Position numbers and translations under genes: made by a program. Of a stretch of 64,000 bases of DNA, positions 52,750 to 61,535 are shown piece after piece. Source of the DNA: Acinetobacter bohemicus ANC 3994. GTDB lineage: Bacteria; Pseudomonadota; Gammaproteobacteria; Pseudomonadales; Moraxellaceae. The stretch spans positions 796,191 to 860,190 of the forward strand of contig NZ_KB849176.1 in the NCBI RefSeq assembly GCF_000367925.1. The letters run 5' to 3'. Below the pieces are notes generated by a model. That model was not told the origin of the DNA. It saw only the letters and a program-made list of their open reading frames with translations, and did not search any database. The number at the start of each line of letters is the position of its first letter. Within the stretch, counting starts at the first letter, position 1.

Positions 52750-52863
52750 GTGGAAATTGTGAAATTTATTAAAAGCTTTAATACCGTAAATACGTATTTA
52801 TCGCTATCAATGTTTATTTTGGCTGTTATTGTGGTGTATTTTTATTTTATTAATCCTGTTTAA
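52750..52863 (+). CDS. Candidate small membrane peptide, 37 residues
   Basis: GTG at 52750 to TAA at 52863: a basic, polar start (VEIVKFIKSFNTVNTYL) and then one hydrophobic helix (SMFILAVIVVYFYFINPV). An alternative GTG start at 52759 gives 34 residues with GTGGAAA upstream. The layout (short basic end, one membrane helix, stop) is that of bacterial small membrane proteins. It lies alone in a 596-bp gap. It could be chance in AT-rich DNA. Confidence 0.35.
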   Translation: MEIVKFIKSFNTVNTYLSLSMFILAVIVVYFYFINPV

Positions 52864-53026
52864 TAAATTAATGTAATTGTTAATTTTTTGATGGTGATGT
52901 GAGTTAACATTTTTATCGTATAAATTGACATGTGTTTTTGGCTGTATTTATTCGTGAATGAGTTTAAATTTTATTAAAAAATTCAATCATGATTCACTCG
53001 GGTGAAATATAAATCCAGTATTAAAT

Positions 53027-53054
53027 AAAAACCCAGTGATTACACTGGGTTTTT
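53027..53054. terminator. Terminator of the lipoprotein gene
   Basis: AAAAACCCAGTG-ATTA-CACTGGGTTTTT, 12-bp perfect stem with A and T runs at both ends; 18 bp past the lipoprotein stop on the minus strand. It would also stop transcripts from the small ORF to the left. Confidence 0.92.
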
Positions 53055-53071
53055 GCATTTTAAAAACTAAA

Positions 53072-53491
53072 TTAGTTTTCAAGTGCAGGCGTAGCAGCAG
53101 CAATGGCAGCAGCAACAGCATCATCTTCTGACTGAGGCGTATTACTTGGTTTTTGCTGAGCAACTTGCGTTGGTTTGTCTTCTGCTTTTGGCGCTTCAGC
53201 TTTTACAGCAGGCTTGCTTTCAACAGGTTTAGGTTCACTCACTTCACGACGAATCTCTGTCGTTGTATGTGCTGTTTCGTGACGTTCAACTTCTACATGT
53301 GTAGGAATTTCTACTTGCTCGCTTTCAACTGGCGTTAACGGCTCTGCTTGTACAGGTTCAGTCACTTGCTCAGTTTGCTGAGTCGTTGCAGCTTGTTCCG
53401 ATTCATCTTCTTTCGGCGCTTCTTTTTTTACACACGCTGTTAATAATAAACCTGCTGCGATAGCGCCACAAATTAAAAGTTTTTTATTCAT
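53072..53491 (-). CDS. Low-complexity lipoprotein
   Basis: 139 residues with a lipoprotein signal peptide: MNKKLLICGAIAAGLLLTAC, the Cys at 20 being the lipid site (LLTAC lipobox). The rest is almost all Glu, Pro, Thr, Val, Lys, Ala and Gln, likely unstructured, ending in DDAVAAAIAAATPALEN. The residue after the Cys is Val, then Lys-Lys, so outer-membrane sorting is probable. It is divergent from pyrG. Function unknown. Confidence 0.8.
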   Translation of the reverse strand: MNKKLLICGAIAAGLLLTACVKKEAPKEDESEQAATTQQTEQVTEPVQAEPLTPVESEQVEIPTHVEVERHETAHTTTEIRREVSEPKPVESKPAVKAEAPKAEDKPTQVAQQKPSNTPQSEDDAVAAAIAAATPALEN

Positions 53492-53717
53492 AATTGCACA
53501 AAATAAAGCATTAATAGGATGTCGGCATTATAACAGCAAATACGAATATAAAAATCCTCTGCAACCCCTCTAATTTTTTATCGGAAATGCTGATAGAATA
53601 ACCAATTGTTTGTTGTTCTATGAATTGATGCGGATTGACTTTGCTTTATTGGTACAAGGTAAAGTAAAATTGCGCAACATTGTAGGCCGATTTAGGCTCG
53701 ATTGTACGAGAAACCCA

Positions 53718-55358
53718 ATGACCCATTTTATTTTCGTGACTGGTGGTGTAGTTTCATCACTAGGTAAAGGTATTTCAGCTGCTTCAGTTGCTGCACTTTT
53801 AGAAGCCCGTGGTTTAAAAGTAACCATGGTCAAAATGGATCCATACATTAATGTCGATCCAGGGACAATGAGCCCATTCCAGCATGGTGAAGTCTTTGTC
53901 ACAGAGGATGGTGCTGAAACTGACCTAGATTTGGGTTATTACGAACGTTTCTTACGTCGTGCGAAAATGACCAAATTGAATAACTTTACTTCTGGCCGTG
54001 TATACCAAGACGTTTTAAATAAAGAACGTCGTGGTGATTATCTTGGCGGTACAGTTCAAGTTATTCCACATATTACGGATAATATTAAAGAACGTGTTCT
54101 TCGCGCAGGTGAAGGCTACGACGTTGCAATTGTAGAAATTGGCGGCACAGTAGGTGATATTGAATCTCTCCCATTCATGGAATCTGTACGTCAATTAATG
54201 GTTGAGCTTGGTCATAAACGTACCATGCTCATGCATTTAACGTTGCTTCCATACATTAAATCTGCGGCTGAATTAAAAACCAAACCAACGCAACACTCTG
54301 TTAAAGAGCTTTTGTCGATTGGTATTCAGCCAGACATCTTAATCTGTCGTACAGAATATGATGTTGATGCTGATACCACCCGTAAAATTGCGCTATTTAC
54401 GAACGTAGAAGCACGTGCCGTTGTGGTATGTAAGGATGCGCGTTCTATTTATCAAATCCCACGTACGTTCTATGAACAAAATGTGGATGATTTGATTTGT
54501 GAGCGTTTTGGTTATAACGACCTTCCTGAAGCTGATTTAACCGATTGGGATAATGTGGTAGATGCTTTACTGAACCCTGAATACACAGTACGTGTTGCAA
54601 TGGTGGGTAAATATGTTGAACTTCCAGATGCCTATAAATCTGTAAATGAAGCACTTCTACATGCAGGCATTAAAAACCGCGTTAAAGTTCAAATTGACTA
54701 TGTCAACGCTGAAGAACTTGAAAGCCAAGATGTAAGCGACGTATTGAAAGATGCTGATGCAATCCTTGTTCCAGGTGGTTTTGGTGAGCGCGGTACTGAA
54801 GGCAAAATGAAAGCAATTCAATTTGCCCGTGAAAATGGCGTTCCATTCCTTGGAATCTGTTTGGGTATGCAGCTTGCTGTTATTGAGTATGCGCGTCATG
54901 TTGCTGGTATTACGGATGCAACATCTACTGAATTTAATCGTTCAACGAAATCACCACTCATTGGTTTAATTACTGAATGGCTGGATGAGCGCGGTGAAGT
55001 TCAGCAGCGTAGTGTTGAATCTGACCTTGGTGGAACCATGCGTCTGGGTGCTCAAAAATCTGAATTGGTTGCAGGTACAAAGACTTGTGAAGTGTATGGT
55101 AGTGCGGAAATTATTGAACGCCACCGCCATCGTTACGAAATGAACAACCGTTTCATTCCAGTGCTTGAAGAAGCAGGGATGAAAATTTCAGGTTATTCAC
55201 CAGTACAACATTTAGTAGAAACTGTTGAAATTCCTCAACATCCTTGGTTTATTGCTGTACAATTCCATCCAGAATTTACAAGTTCACCACGTGATGGACA
55301 TCCATTATTTGCTAGCTTTATTGACGCTGCTAAAAAACAGTATCAAAAAACCAAGTAA
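53718..55358 (+). CDS. pyrG: CTP synthase
   Basis: Makes CTP from UTP with glutamine and ATP. The 546-residue enzyme has the synthase domain first (GGVVSSLGKGISAASVAALL) and a class I glutamine amidotransferase domain at about 295-545, with the nucleophile Cys in LGICLGMQLAVIEYARHV and His/Glu in VQFHPEFTSSP. I choose the ATG at 53718 (MTHFIFVTGG), matching E. coli (545); the frame is open for 36 more codons upstream but does not fit. It begins the run pyrG-kdsA-eno-ftsB-ispD. Confidence 0.97.
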   Translation: MTHFIFVTGGVVSSLGKGISAASVAALLEARGLKVTMVKMDPYINVDPGTMSPFQHGEVFVTEDGAETDLDLGYYERFLRRAKMTKLNNFTSGRVYQDVLNKERRGDYLGGTVQVIPHITDNIKERVLRAGEGYDVAIVEIGGTVGDIESLPFMESVRQLMVELGHKRTMLMHLTLLPYIKSAAELKTKPTQHSVKELLSIGIQPDILICRTEYDVDADTTRKIALFTNVEARAVVVCKDARSIYQIPRTFYEQNVDDLICERFGYNDLPEADLTDWDNVVDALLNPEYTVRVAMVGKYVELPDAYKSVNEALLHAGIKNRVKVQIDYVNAEELESQDVSDVLKDADAILVPGGFGERGTEGKMKAIQFARENGVPFLGICLGMQLAVIEYARHVAGITDATSTEFNRSTKSPLIGLITEWLDERGEVQQRSVESDLGGTMRLGAQKSELVAGTKTCEVYGSAEIIERHRHRYEMNNRFIPVLEEAGMKISGYSPVQHLVETVEIPQHPWFIAVQFHPEFTSSPRDGHPLFASFIDAAKKQYQKTK

Positions 55359-55390
55359 CAATGGTCTGGGAATAAACTAGGAAAGTTTAA

Positions 55391-56248
55391 ATGTCACAAT
55401 TAAAACCACAAGAAATTGTACGTTTAGGCGATATACAAATGGCAAACCACTTGCCATTTGTACTATTCGGCGGCATGAACGTACTTGAATCTAAAGATCT
55501 TGCTTTTGAAATTGCTGAAACCTATGTGGATATCTGTACACGTTTAGATATTCCCTATGTGTTTAAAGCAAGCTTTGATAAAGCCAATCGCTCCAGCTTG
55601 AACTCTTTCCGTGGCCCAGGTCTGGAAAAAGGTCTTGAGTGGTTAGCAGACATTAAAAAACACTTCAATGTACCGATCATTACTGATGTACATGAGCCAT
55701 ACCAAGCCGCACCTGTGGCTGAAGTTGCTGATATTATTCAGCTTCCTGCTTTTTTAAGTCGTCAGACTGACCTTGTTGAAGCAATGGCAAAAACCGATGC
55801 CATTATTAACATTAAAAAAGCACAGTTCCTAGCGCCGCACGAAATGCGTCATATTCTAAATAAATGTTTAGAAGCTGGAAATGACAAGCTCATTCTATGT
55901 GAACGTGGTTCAGCATTTGGCTATAACAACCTTGTTGTAGACATGCTGGGCTTCGACCACATGAAAGAAATGAATGTCCCTGTGTTCTTTGATGTGACCC
56001 ATGCGCTGCAAACGCCTGGTGGTCGTGCTGATTCAGCGGGCGGTCGTCGTGCACAAATCACGACACTTGCACGTGCAGGTATGGCAACAGGTTTGGCTGG
56101 TTTGTTCCTAGAGGCACATCCAGATCCAGAACATGCAAAATGTGACGGCCCATGCGCACTTCGTATGTCACAGCTTGAGCCGTTCTTGGCGCAATTAAAA
56201 GAATTGGATACCTTGGTTAAAGGTTTCAAAAAGTTAGATACTCATTGA
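55391..56248 (+). CDS. kdsA: KDO-8-phosphate synthase
   Basis: Makes 3-deoxy-D-manno-octulosonate 8-phosphate from arabinose-5-phosphate and PEP for the LPS inner core. 285 residues; KASFDKANRSSLNSFRGPG and GSAFGYNNLVVDML are typical of the family, as is FDVTHALQTPGG. Starts 32 bp after pyrG and precedes eno, the common gammaproteobacterial order. Confidence 0.96.
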   Translation: MSQLKPQEIVRLGDIQMANHLPFVLFGGMNVLESKDLAFEIAETYVDICTRLDIPYVFKASFDKANRSSLNSFRGPGLEKGLEWLADIKKHFNVPIITDVHEPYQAAPVAEVADIIQLPAFLSRQTDLVEAMAKTDAIINIKKAQFLAPHEMRHILNKCLEAGNDKLILCERGSAFGYNNLVVDMLGFDHMKEMNVPVFFDVTHALQTPGGRADSAGGRRAQITTLARAGMATGLAGLFLEAHPDPEHAKCDGPCALRMSQLEPFLAQLKELDTLVKGFKKLDTH

Positions 56249-56266
56249 TGCTCTAATAAGAGCATC
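56247..56266 (+). promoter_or_regulatory. Hairpin at the kdsA stop codon
   Basis: GATGCTCT-AATA-AGAGCATC, 8-bp perfect stem that begins inside the kdsA stop codon; no T run follows. It may be an mRNA-stability or weak termination element between kdsA and eno. Confidence 0.5.
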
Positions 56267-56295
56267 TAGTTATTCAATCAACTGAGGAATTGTTC

Positions 56296-57585
56296 ATGAG
56301 TCAAATCGTTGACATTCGTGCACGTGAAATTTTGGACTCTCGTGGTAACCCAACCATCGAAGCAGACGTTATCTTAGCATCTGGCATAGTTGGCCGTGCA
56401 TGTGCACCATCTGGTGCTTCAACTGGTTCTCGTGAAGCTTTAGAACTTCGTGACGGTGATAAATCACGTTATTTAGGTAAAGGTGTTCGCACTGCAGTAA
56501 ACAACGTAAATACGTTGATTCGTGATCTTTTAATCGGTACTTCTGTATTTGAACAAAAAGAAATCGACCAAAAGATGATTGATCTTGATGGTACTGAAAA
56601 CAAAGAAAAATTGGGTGCAAACGCAACTTTAGCCGTATCGCTAGCTGTTGCGCGTGCTGCTGCTGATGAAAAGAAAATTCCTTTGTTCCAATATATCGCA
56701 GACTTACGTGGTCAAACGATTTTGACTATGCCTGTGCCAATGATGAACATCATCAATGGTGGTTCGCATGCAGATAATAATGTTGATATTCAAGAGTTTA
56801 TGATTGAGCCAGTAGGCTTTACTTCATTCTCTGAAGCATTACGTGCGGGTGCTGAAATCTTCCATTCTCTAAAATCAGTTTTAAACAAAAAAGGTTTAAA
56901 CACTGCTGTAGGTGATGAAGGTGGTTTTGCACCGAACTTACGTTCGAACGAAGAAGCAATCACGGTTATTCTTGAAGCAATTGGTCAAACAGGTTACAAA
57001 GCTGGTTCTGACATTATGCTTGCGCTTGACTGTGCATCTTCAGAATTCTACAAAAATGGTCAATACATCCTTGCAGGTGAAGGCAATAAAGCATTCACAA
57101 GCAACCAGTTCTCTGACTATTTAGCGGGTCTTGTAAACCAATATCCAATTATCTCAATTGAAGATGGTTTAGATGAGTCAGATTGGGAAGGTTGGTCTTA
57201 CTTGACGTCGATCCTTGGCGACAAAATCCAGTTGGTTGGTGATGACTTGTTCGTTACAAACCCGAAAATCCTTCAGCGTGGTATTAATGAGAAAGTAGGT
57301 AACTCTATCTTAATCAAATACAACCAAATTGGTACGTTGACTGAAACTCTAGATGCGATCTATCTTGCGAAAGAAAATGGTTACTCTACAGTGATTTCAC
57401 ACCGTTCAGGCGAAACAGAAGATTCTACTATTGCGGATCTTGCTGTAGGTACTGCGGCTGGTCAAATCAAGACAGGTTCACTGTGCCGTTCTGACCGTGT
57501 TGCAAAATATAACCAATTACTTCGTATTGAAGAATTGACTAAAGCAGCATATCGCGGTAAAGCTGAATTCAAAGGTTTGAACTAA
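56296..57585 (+). CDS. eno: Enolase
   Basis: Converts 2-phosphoglycerate to phosphoenolpyruvate; in many bacteria also a degradosome part. 429 residues from the ATG at 56296 (GAGGA upstream). Motifs: ILDSRGNPTIEADV, GGSHADNNVDIQEFM, catalytic Glu and Lys regions, and SHRSGETEDSTIADLAVG. It lies between kdsA and ftsB, with ftsB starting 8 bp after its stop. Confidence 0.98.
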   Translation: MSQIVDIRAREILDSRGNPTIEADVILASGIVGRACAPSGASTGSREALELRDGDKSRYLGKGVRTAVNNVNTLIRDLLIGTSVFEQKEIDQKMIDLDGTENKEKLGANATLAVSLAVARAAADEKKIPLFQYIADLRGQTILTMPVPMMNIINGGSHADNNVDIQEFMIEPVGFTSFSEALRAGAEIFHSLKSVLNKKGLNTAVGDEGGFAPNLRSNEEAITVILEAIGQTGYKAGSDIMLALDCASSEFYKNGQYILAGEGNKAFTSNQFSDYLAGLVNQYPIISIEDGLDESDWEGWSYLTSILGDKIQLVGDDLFVTNPKILQRGINEKVGNSILIKYNQIGTLTETLDAIYLAKENGYSTVISHRSGETEDSTIADLAVGTAAGQIKTGSLCRSDRVAKYNQLLRIEELTKAAYRGKAEFKGLN

Positions 57586-57593
57586 GCGACTGA

Positions 57594-57998
57594 ATGCTAT
57601 TTATGTTAAGTATATTTAACTCCGCAGCGAGTAAAGTATTATTGGGCCTTGCGATCATTTTGATCGCAGGGTTTCAGTACTTATTCTGGTTTGGCGAAGG
57701 TGGTTATCATGACCATCAAAAATTAGCCCAAAAAATTCAACAACAAACAGAAATAAACACAGAATTAAAAGAACGTAATCGTGTTCTTGCTGCTGAAGTT
57801 TATGATTTAAAAAATGGCATTGAAGCGATTGAAGAACATGCACGTTTAGATCTAGGTTTGGTTAAGCCGAATGAAACTTTTGTGCAAATGAGCATGATTG
57901 GAACGCAGTATAAGCCGATTTATATTGACCCAAATGCGAAAATAGATTTAAGAACCAATGAAGATGGCGAAGAAGAAGTGCCCACAAGTGCACCATAA
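57594..57998 (+). CDS. ftsB: Cell division protein FtsB
   Basis: Small bitopic protein of the FtsQLB complex that signals septal peptidoglycan synthesis. 134 residues: short cytoplasmic tail, one membrane helix (about 14-33, VLLGLAIILIAGFQYLFWFG), then a periplasmic coiled coil (KIQQQTEINTELKERNRVLA) and the ARLDLGLVKPNETFVQ motif. The acidic C-terminal tail (NEDGEEEVPTSAP) is longer than in E. coli (103 residues). An ATG three codons later is an alternative start. It overlaps ispD. Confidence 0.93.
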   Translation: MLFMLSIFNSAASKVLLGLAIILIAGFQYLFWFGEGGYHDHQKLAQKIQQQTEINTELKERNRVLAAEVYDLKNGIEAIEEHARLDLGLVKPNETFVQMSMIGTQYKPIYIDPNAKIDLRTNEDGEEEVPTSAP

Positions 57999-58680
57999 AA
58001 TTTGGGCAGTTATTCCTGCTGCGGGTTCTGGAAGTCGTTTTTCTAAAACAGAACTTAAGCAGTATCAAATGATTCAAGGTCAAACTGTATTAGAACATAC
58101 GGTGAGTTGTTTGAATCAATTGCCCATATTGGGTTATGTCTTGGCGATAAGTGAAGACGATTCGGTGGCTAAAGCATTAAATTTTGCTCAGTTAGATAAA
58201 GCTCATTTTTGTGTGGGTGGTACAGAGCGTGTCCATTCTGTGTTGAATGCATTGACTTATTTAAGTCAAATGGCTTCAGCTGATGATTTGGTTTTTGTAC
58301 ATGATGCTGCCCGTCCGTGCGTTACTCAAGATTGTTTGAATCGTTTAGTGCATACCGCTATTCAAGAAAATTGTAGTGCAATTTTAGCCATTCCAGTTCG
58401 TGATACTTTAAAATTTGTTGCACAGTACGATAATATTGATACCACTGTGAGTCGTGAGTATTTGTGGCAAGCACAGACGCCACAAATTTCAAAGTTAGGT
58501 ATATTGAAGTATGCCATTGAGAAAGCATTGCAGGATGGTGTTACGATTACGGATGAAGCCAGTGCTTTAGAGCATATAGGTGAGACTGTGAAAGTGGTAC
58601 AAGGTCGTTCAGATAATATTAAAATTACTTATGCTGATGATTTAGAACTAGCCAAATTAATTCTAGCTTCACAAAAATAA
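57958..58680 (+). CDS. ispD: 2-C-methyl-D-erythritol 4-phosphate cytidylyltransferase
   Basis: Third step of the MEP isoprenoid route; joins CTP and methylerythritol phosphate. Nucleotidyltransferase motif VIPAAGSGSRFSKTELKQY and VFVHDAARPCVTQDCL are clear, with the late ITDEASALEHIG region. The start is not settled: ATGs at 57958 and 57964 overlap ftsB by about 40 bp, while a GTG at 57988 (VHHKIWAVIPAAG) overlaps by 11 and fits the family length better. CTP for it comes from the pyrG product of the same cluster. Confidence 0.93.
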   Translation: MKMAKKKCPQVHHKIWAVIPAAGSGSRFSKTELKQYQMIQGQTVLEHTVSCLNQLPILGYVLAISEDDSVAKALNFAQLDKAHFCVGGTERVHSVLNALTYLSQMASADDLVFVHDAARPCVTQDCLNRLVHTAIQENCSAILAIPVRDTLKFVAQYDNIDTTVSREYLWQAQTPQISKLGILKYAIEKALQDGVTITDEASALEHIGETVKVVQGRSDNIKITYADDLELAKLILASQK

Positions 58681-58763
58681 AATAAAAAATGGCGCCAGAT
58701 GTATTATCTCTAAGGCTTTAAATTTATACTTTGCCATCTCATCTACACATTCAAATATTTCAA

Positions 58764-59900
58764 ATGATACCATCACCTCAGTATCGTTTTTTACGTCACT
58801 CTTTACGTGATGGTAGAAGCATTAAAAATGATTCATCTAAATGGAAAAAATGGCATTTAGACCCTTGGTTATTATGCTTTTTAGTTCTGAATGCCGCATT
58901 GGGTTTGATGGTTATCTACAGCGCATCAGCTCAAGATTCACAAATGGTGCTTCGTCAAGCCATTAGTTTTGGCGTTGGTTTTATCGCCATGTTTATTTGC
59001 GCGCAAATTCCACCCAAAGTTTATCAAGCGGTTAGTCCTTATTTTTATGTATTTGCCCTTTTTATGCTGGTGATGGTGCTGGTCGTTGGTGAAACTCGTA
59101 TGGGGGCTAAAAGGTGGATTAGTCTACCGGGTATTGGTAGCATGCAACCCAGTGAATTTATGAAGTTTGCAATGCCTTTGATGATGGCATGGTATTTTTC
59201 GCGTCGTCCATTTCCACCTAAATTCTTGGATATTATTATCGCTTTAGTGCTGATGGTCATTCCTTTTGTACTTGTGGCTTTGCAGCCTGACTTGAATATT
59301 GGTCTGATCATTCCGGGCATTTTTGTTTTATTTTTAAGTGGTATGTCTTGGAAATTGATTGTGGGTGCGCTTTCGGCATTTGCGGTTGCAGCACCAGCAC
59401 TTTGGATGTTCGTGTTACAAGAGTATCAAAAAAAGCGTGTGTTGACTTTGTTTGACCCAGAATCTGATGCTTTGGGGGCGGGTTGGAATATTATTCAATC
59501 CAAAATTGCAATTGGTTCTGGCGGCTTAACAGGTAAAGGCTACCTTGGGGGAACGCAATCACATTTAGGTTACTTACCTGAACATCATACCGATTTTATT
59601 ATGTCGACTTATGCCGAAGAGTTCGGTTTTATTGGGGTGTTTCTGTTAATTAGTTTATTTGCTGCCATTATTATTCGTTGTTTAATGATCGGGATGAATA
59701 GCTTTCATAACTTTGGGCGTTTATTTGCGGGTGCGATTGGACTGACTTTCTTCTTTTTTGTATTTCTAAGTTCGGGCATGGTGAGTGGCATTCTTCCTGT
59801 GACAGGCGATCCATTACCATTGATGAGTTATGGTGGAACCGCTGTAATTTCCATGCTTGCCAGTATGGGAATTGTGATGTCGATTCATAGTCACCGTTAA
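58764..59900 (+). CDS. rodA: Rod-shape glycosyltransferase RodA
   Basis: SEDS-family enzyme that polymerises lipid II for side-wall growth with PBP2. 378 residues with about ten membrane helices from the ATG at 58764 (a TTG further up is unlikely). Family blocks: RWISLPGIGSMQPSEFMKF, QPDLNIGLIIPG, GLTGKGYLGGTQSHLGYLPE and PLPLMSYGGTAV. The usual hydrophobic residue before PLP is Asp here (VTGDPLP). RodA rather than FtsW is supported by length and by QSHLGYLPEHHTDFI. A terminator follows. Confidence 0.93.
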   Translation: MIPSPQYRFLRHSLRDGRSIKNDSSKWKKWHLDPWLLCFLVLNAALGLMVIYSASAQDSQMVLRQAISFGVGFIAMFICAQIPPKVYQAVSPYFYVFALFMLVMVLVVGETRMGAKRWISLPGIGSMQPSEFMKFAMPLMMAWYFSRRPFPPKFLDIIIALVLMVIPFVLVALQPDLNIGLIIPGIFVLFLSGMSWKLIVGALSAFAVAAPALWMFVLQEYQKKRVLTLFDPESDALGAGWNIIQSKIAIGSGGLTGKGYLGGTQSHLGYLPEHHTDFIMSTYAEEFGFIGVFLLISLFAAIIIRCLMIGMNSFHNFGRLFAGAIGLTFFFFVFLSSGMVSGILPVTGDPLPLMSYGGTAVISMLASMGIVMSIHSHR

Positions 59901-59922
59901 TTAAGCAATAATTGTGTTAAAA

Positions 59923-59952
59923 AAAAGCCCTTAATCAATTAAGGGCTTTTTG
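59923..59952. terminator. Bidirectional terminator between rodA and the cyd operon
   Basis: AAAAAGCCCTTAA-TCAA-TTAAGGGCTTTTT, 13-bp perfect stem; serves rodA and the convergent ybgE end. Confidence 0.93.
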
Positions 59953-59955
59953 ATT

Positions 59956-60252
59956 TTAAGCGAGGAGCCAAGTGTAGTAGCCCCAAAGCATGAGTGGCCA
60001 TGCAATGAAAGGGCTAAATAACCATTTCCATAACCAGAACTTTGGAATAAAACCGACACCGTGAATAAAACCACCTGAAATACCAATCATAATAAACATC
60101 ATGGCACGATGGCTGTATTCACCATTGGCATCCAGCATTGCAGCAGGATGAATAAGTAAAATAGCAGCAAGAGGCAATGCCAACAAAAATGAGATGGCCA
60201 TTGCAAATCTATTCGGCTTTTTTTCTGTTGTTGTCACTGCCACTTCAGTCAT
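59956..60252 (-). CDS. ybgE: Cyd operon protein YbgE
   Basis: 98-residue inner-membrane protein with about three hydrophobic helices, of the YbgE family found after cydAB(X). The region FIMIGISGGFIHGVGFIPKF is typical. Its exact role in bd oxidase assembly is unknown. It follows cydX with a 3-bp gap. Confidence 0.85.
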   Translation of the reverse strand: MTEVAVTTTEKKPNRFAMAISFLLALPLAAILLIHPAAMLDANGEYSHRAMMFIMIGISGGFIHGVGFIPKFWLWKWLFSPFIAWPLMLWGYYTWLLA

Positions 60253-60255
60253 TTT

Positions 60256-60357
60256 CTATTCCTCATCTAAATCTTGATTGTGTTCAATGTAAAGAGCACT
60301 GAGTACACCTGCAAAACACGCCATCAAGATGCCAAGAATCCAAGCGAAATACCACAT
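60256..60357 (-). CDS. cydX: Cytochrome bd small subunit CydX
   Basis: 33-residue protein too short for most gene finders: MWYFAWILGILMACFAGVLS followed by ALYIEHNQDLDEE. One membrane helix with the WYFAWILG start that marks CydX and an acidic tail. It supports activity and heme stability of the CydAB oxidase. GGAGAAT lies before the ATG at 60357. It sits between cydB (32 bp upstream) and ybgE, the usual order. Confidence 0.92.
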   Translation of the reverse strand: MWYFAWILGILMACFAGVLSALYIEHNQDLDEE

Positions 60358-60389
60358 AACTATTCTCCTTATTTCTTGTAGACACAACC

Positions 60390-61535
60390 TTAATAAAGGC
60401 TGTGTGAGTTATCTTGAACGTGTTTGTTGGTAATCACACCCCACATCTTATAGTAGCACCAAGTGGTGTAACCTATAATGATTGGAACAAAAATACCCGC
60501 GACAACGGTCATCACAGTAAGTGTATTTTGACTTGAAACAGCATCCCACATGGTCAAGCTTACTGTTGGGTTAATGCTTGACGGCATAAGGAATGGGAAT
60601 AGTGCAAAACCAGCAGTTAAGATTGAGCCTGTTACCGCTAAAGTGGAACCTGTAAAACTAAGGCCCGCTTTATTTTTACCAGCAGCAAAGACAATCAGTA
60701 ATCCACCCAAAATTGCAGCAATTGGAGCAAGCATGGTAATAGGATAGGTTGAATAGTTGTTCATCCAACCATGGTTACCATTGGTGAGTACTTCTTTTGC
60801 CAATGGGTTGGCTACACCATTGGTGTCAAATGGTTGTACTAATGTATAACCTTCAATACCGCCGAAGTATAACCATGCACCTGCGCCTAAAAAGCAAACT
60901 AAGTACACCATACCCATAATTTGAGTTGCTTTTGCAGAGCGTTGACGTAAAACACCATCGGTACGAAGCATTAACCATGCACCACCATGCGCACACAGCA
61001 TAGATAAGCTGACTAAACCACAAACTAGAGCAAATGGGTTAAGTAGGGCAAAGAAGCTTCCTGTGTAGGTTGAGCGTACAGTTTCATCTAAAGTGAAGGG
61101 TACACCTAGAAACATATTGCCAAACGCGACACCAAACACTAATGCAGGAACTGCACCACCAACGGCTAAACCCCAATCCCAAGACGTACGCCATTGTGTA
61201 TTTTGCAGTTTAGAGCGGTAATCAAAGCCTACAGGTCTTAAAAATAAGGCAAATAAGACCAGTAATAGTGCCCAGTACATGCCCGAGAAGGCAGTGGCAT
61301 AGACCATTGGCCAAGCAGCAAATAGCGCTCCGCCAGCGGTCACAAACCAAACTTGGTTGCCTTCCCAGTGTGGTGCAATCGTATTAATTGCAGCACGACG
61401 TTCATCATCTGTTTTTCCTACAAATGGCATGAGTGCCATTGAGCCCATATCAAAACCATCTGTGAGTGCAAAACCAATCAGTAAGACACCAACCAACACC
61501 CACCAGATGATTTTGAGAAGTTCATATTCGATCAT
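60390..61535 (-). CDS. cydB: Cytochrome bd ubiquinol oxidase subunit II
   Basis: 381-residue membrane subunit without heme, eight or more helices, of the E. coli type (379 residues). WWVLVGVLLIGFALTDGFDM at the start and HWEGNQVWFVTAGGALFAAWP are typical. It overlaps the end of cydA by 4 bp (ATGA), so the two are translationally coupled. Confidence 0.96.
   Translation of the reverse strand: MIEYELLKIIWWVLVGVLLIGFALTDGFDMGSMALMPFVGKTDDERRAAINTIAPHWEGNQVWFVTAGGALFAAWPMVYATAFSGMYWALLLVLFALFLRPVGFDYRSKLQNTQWRTSWDWGLAVGGAVPALVFGVAFGNMFLGVPFTLDETVRSTYTGSFFALLNPFALVCGLVSLSMLCAHGGAWLMLRTDGVLRQRSAKATQIMGMVYLVCFLGAGAWLYFGGIEGYTLVQPFDTNGVANPLAKEVLTNGNHGWMNNYSTYPITMLAPIAAILGGLLIVFAAGKNKAGLSFTGSTLAVTGSILTAGFALFPFLMPSSINPTVSLTMWDAVSSQNTLTVMTVVAGIFVPIIIGYTTWCYYKMWGVITNKHVQDNSHSLY

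Noticed and set aside
59800..59850. Asp before PLP in the conserved RodA loop as a possible loss of function
   Set aside because: The rest of the loop and protein are intact; one unusual residue may be a genus feature and gives no evidence of inactivity.
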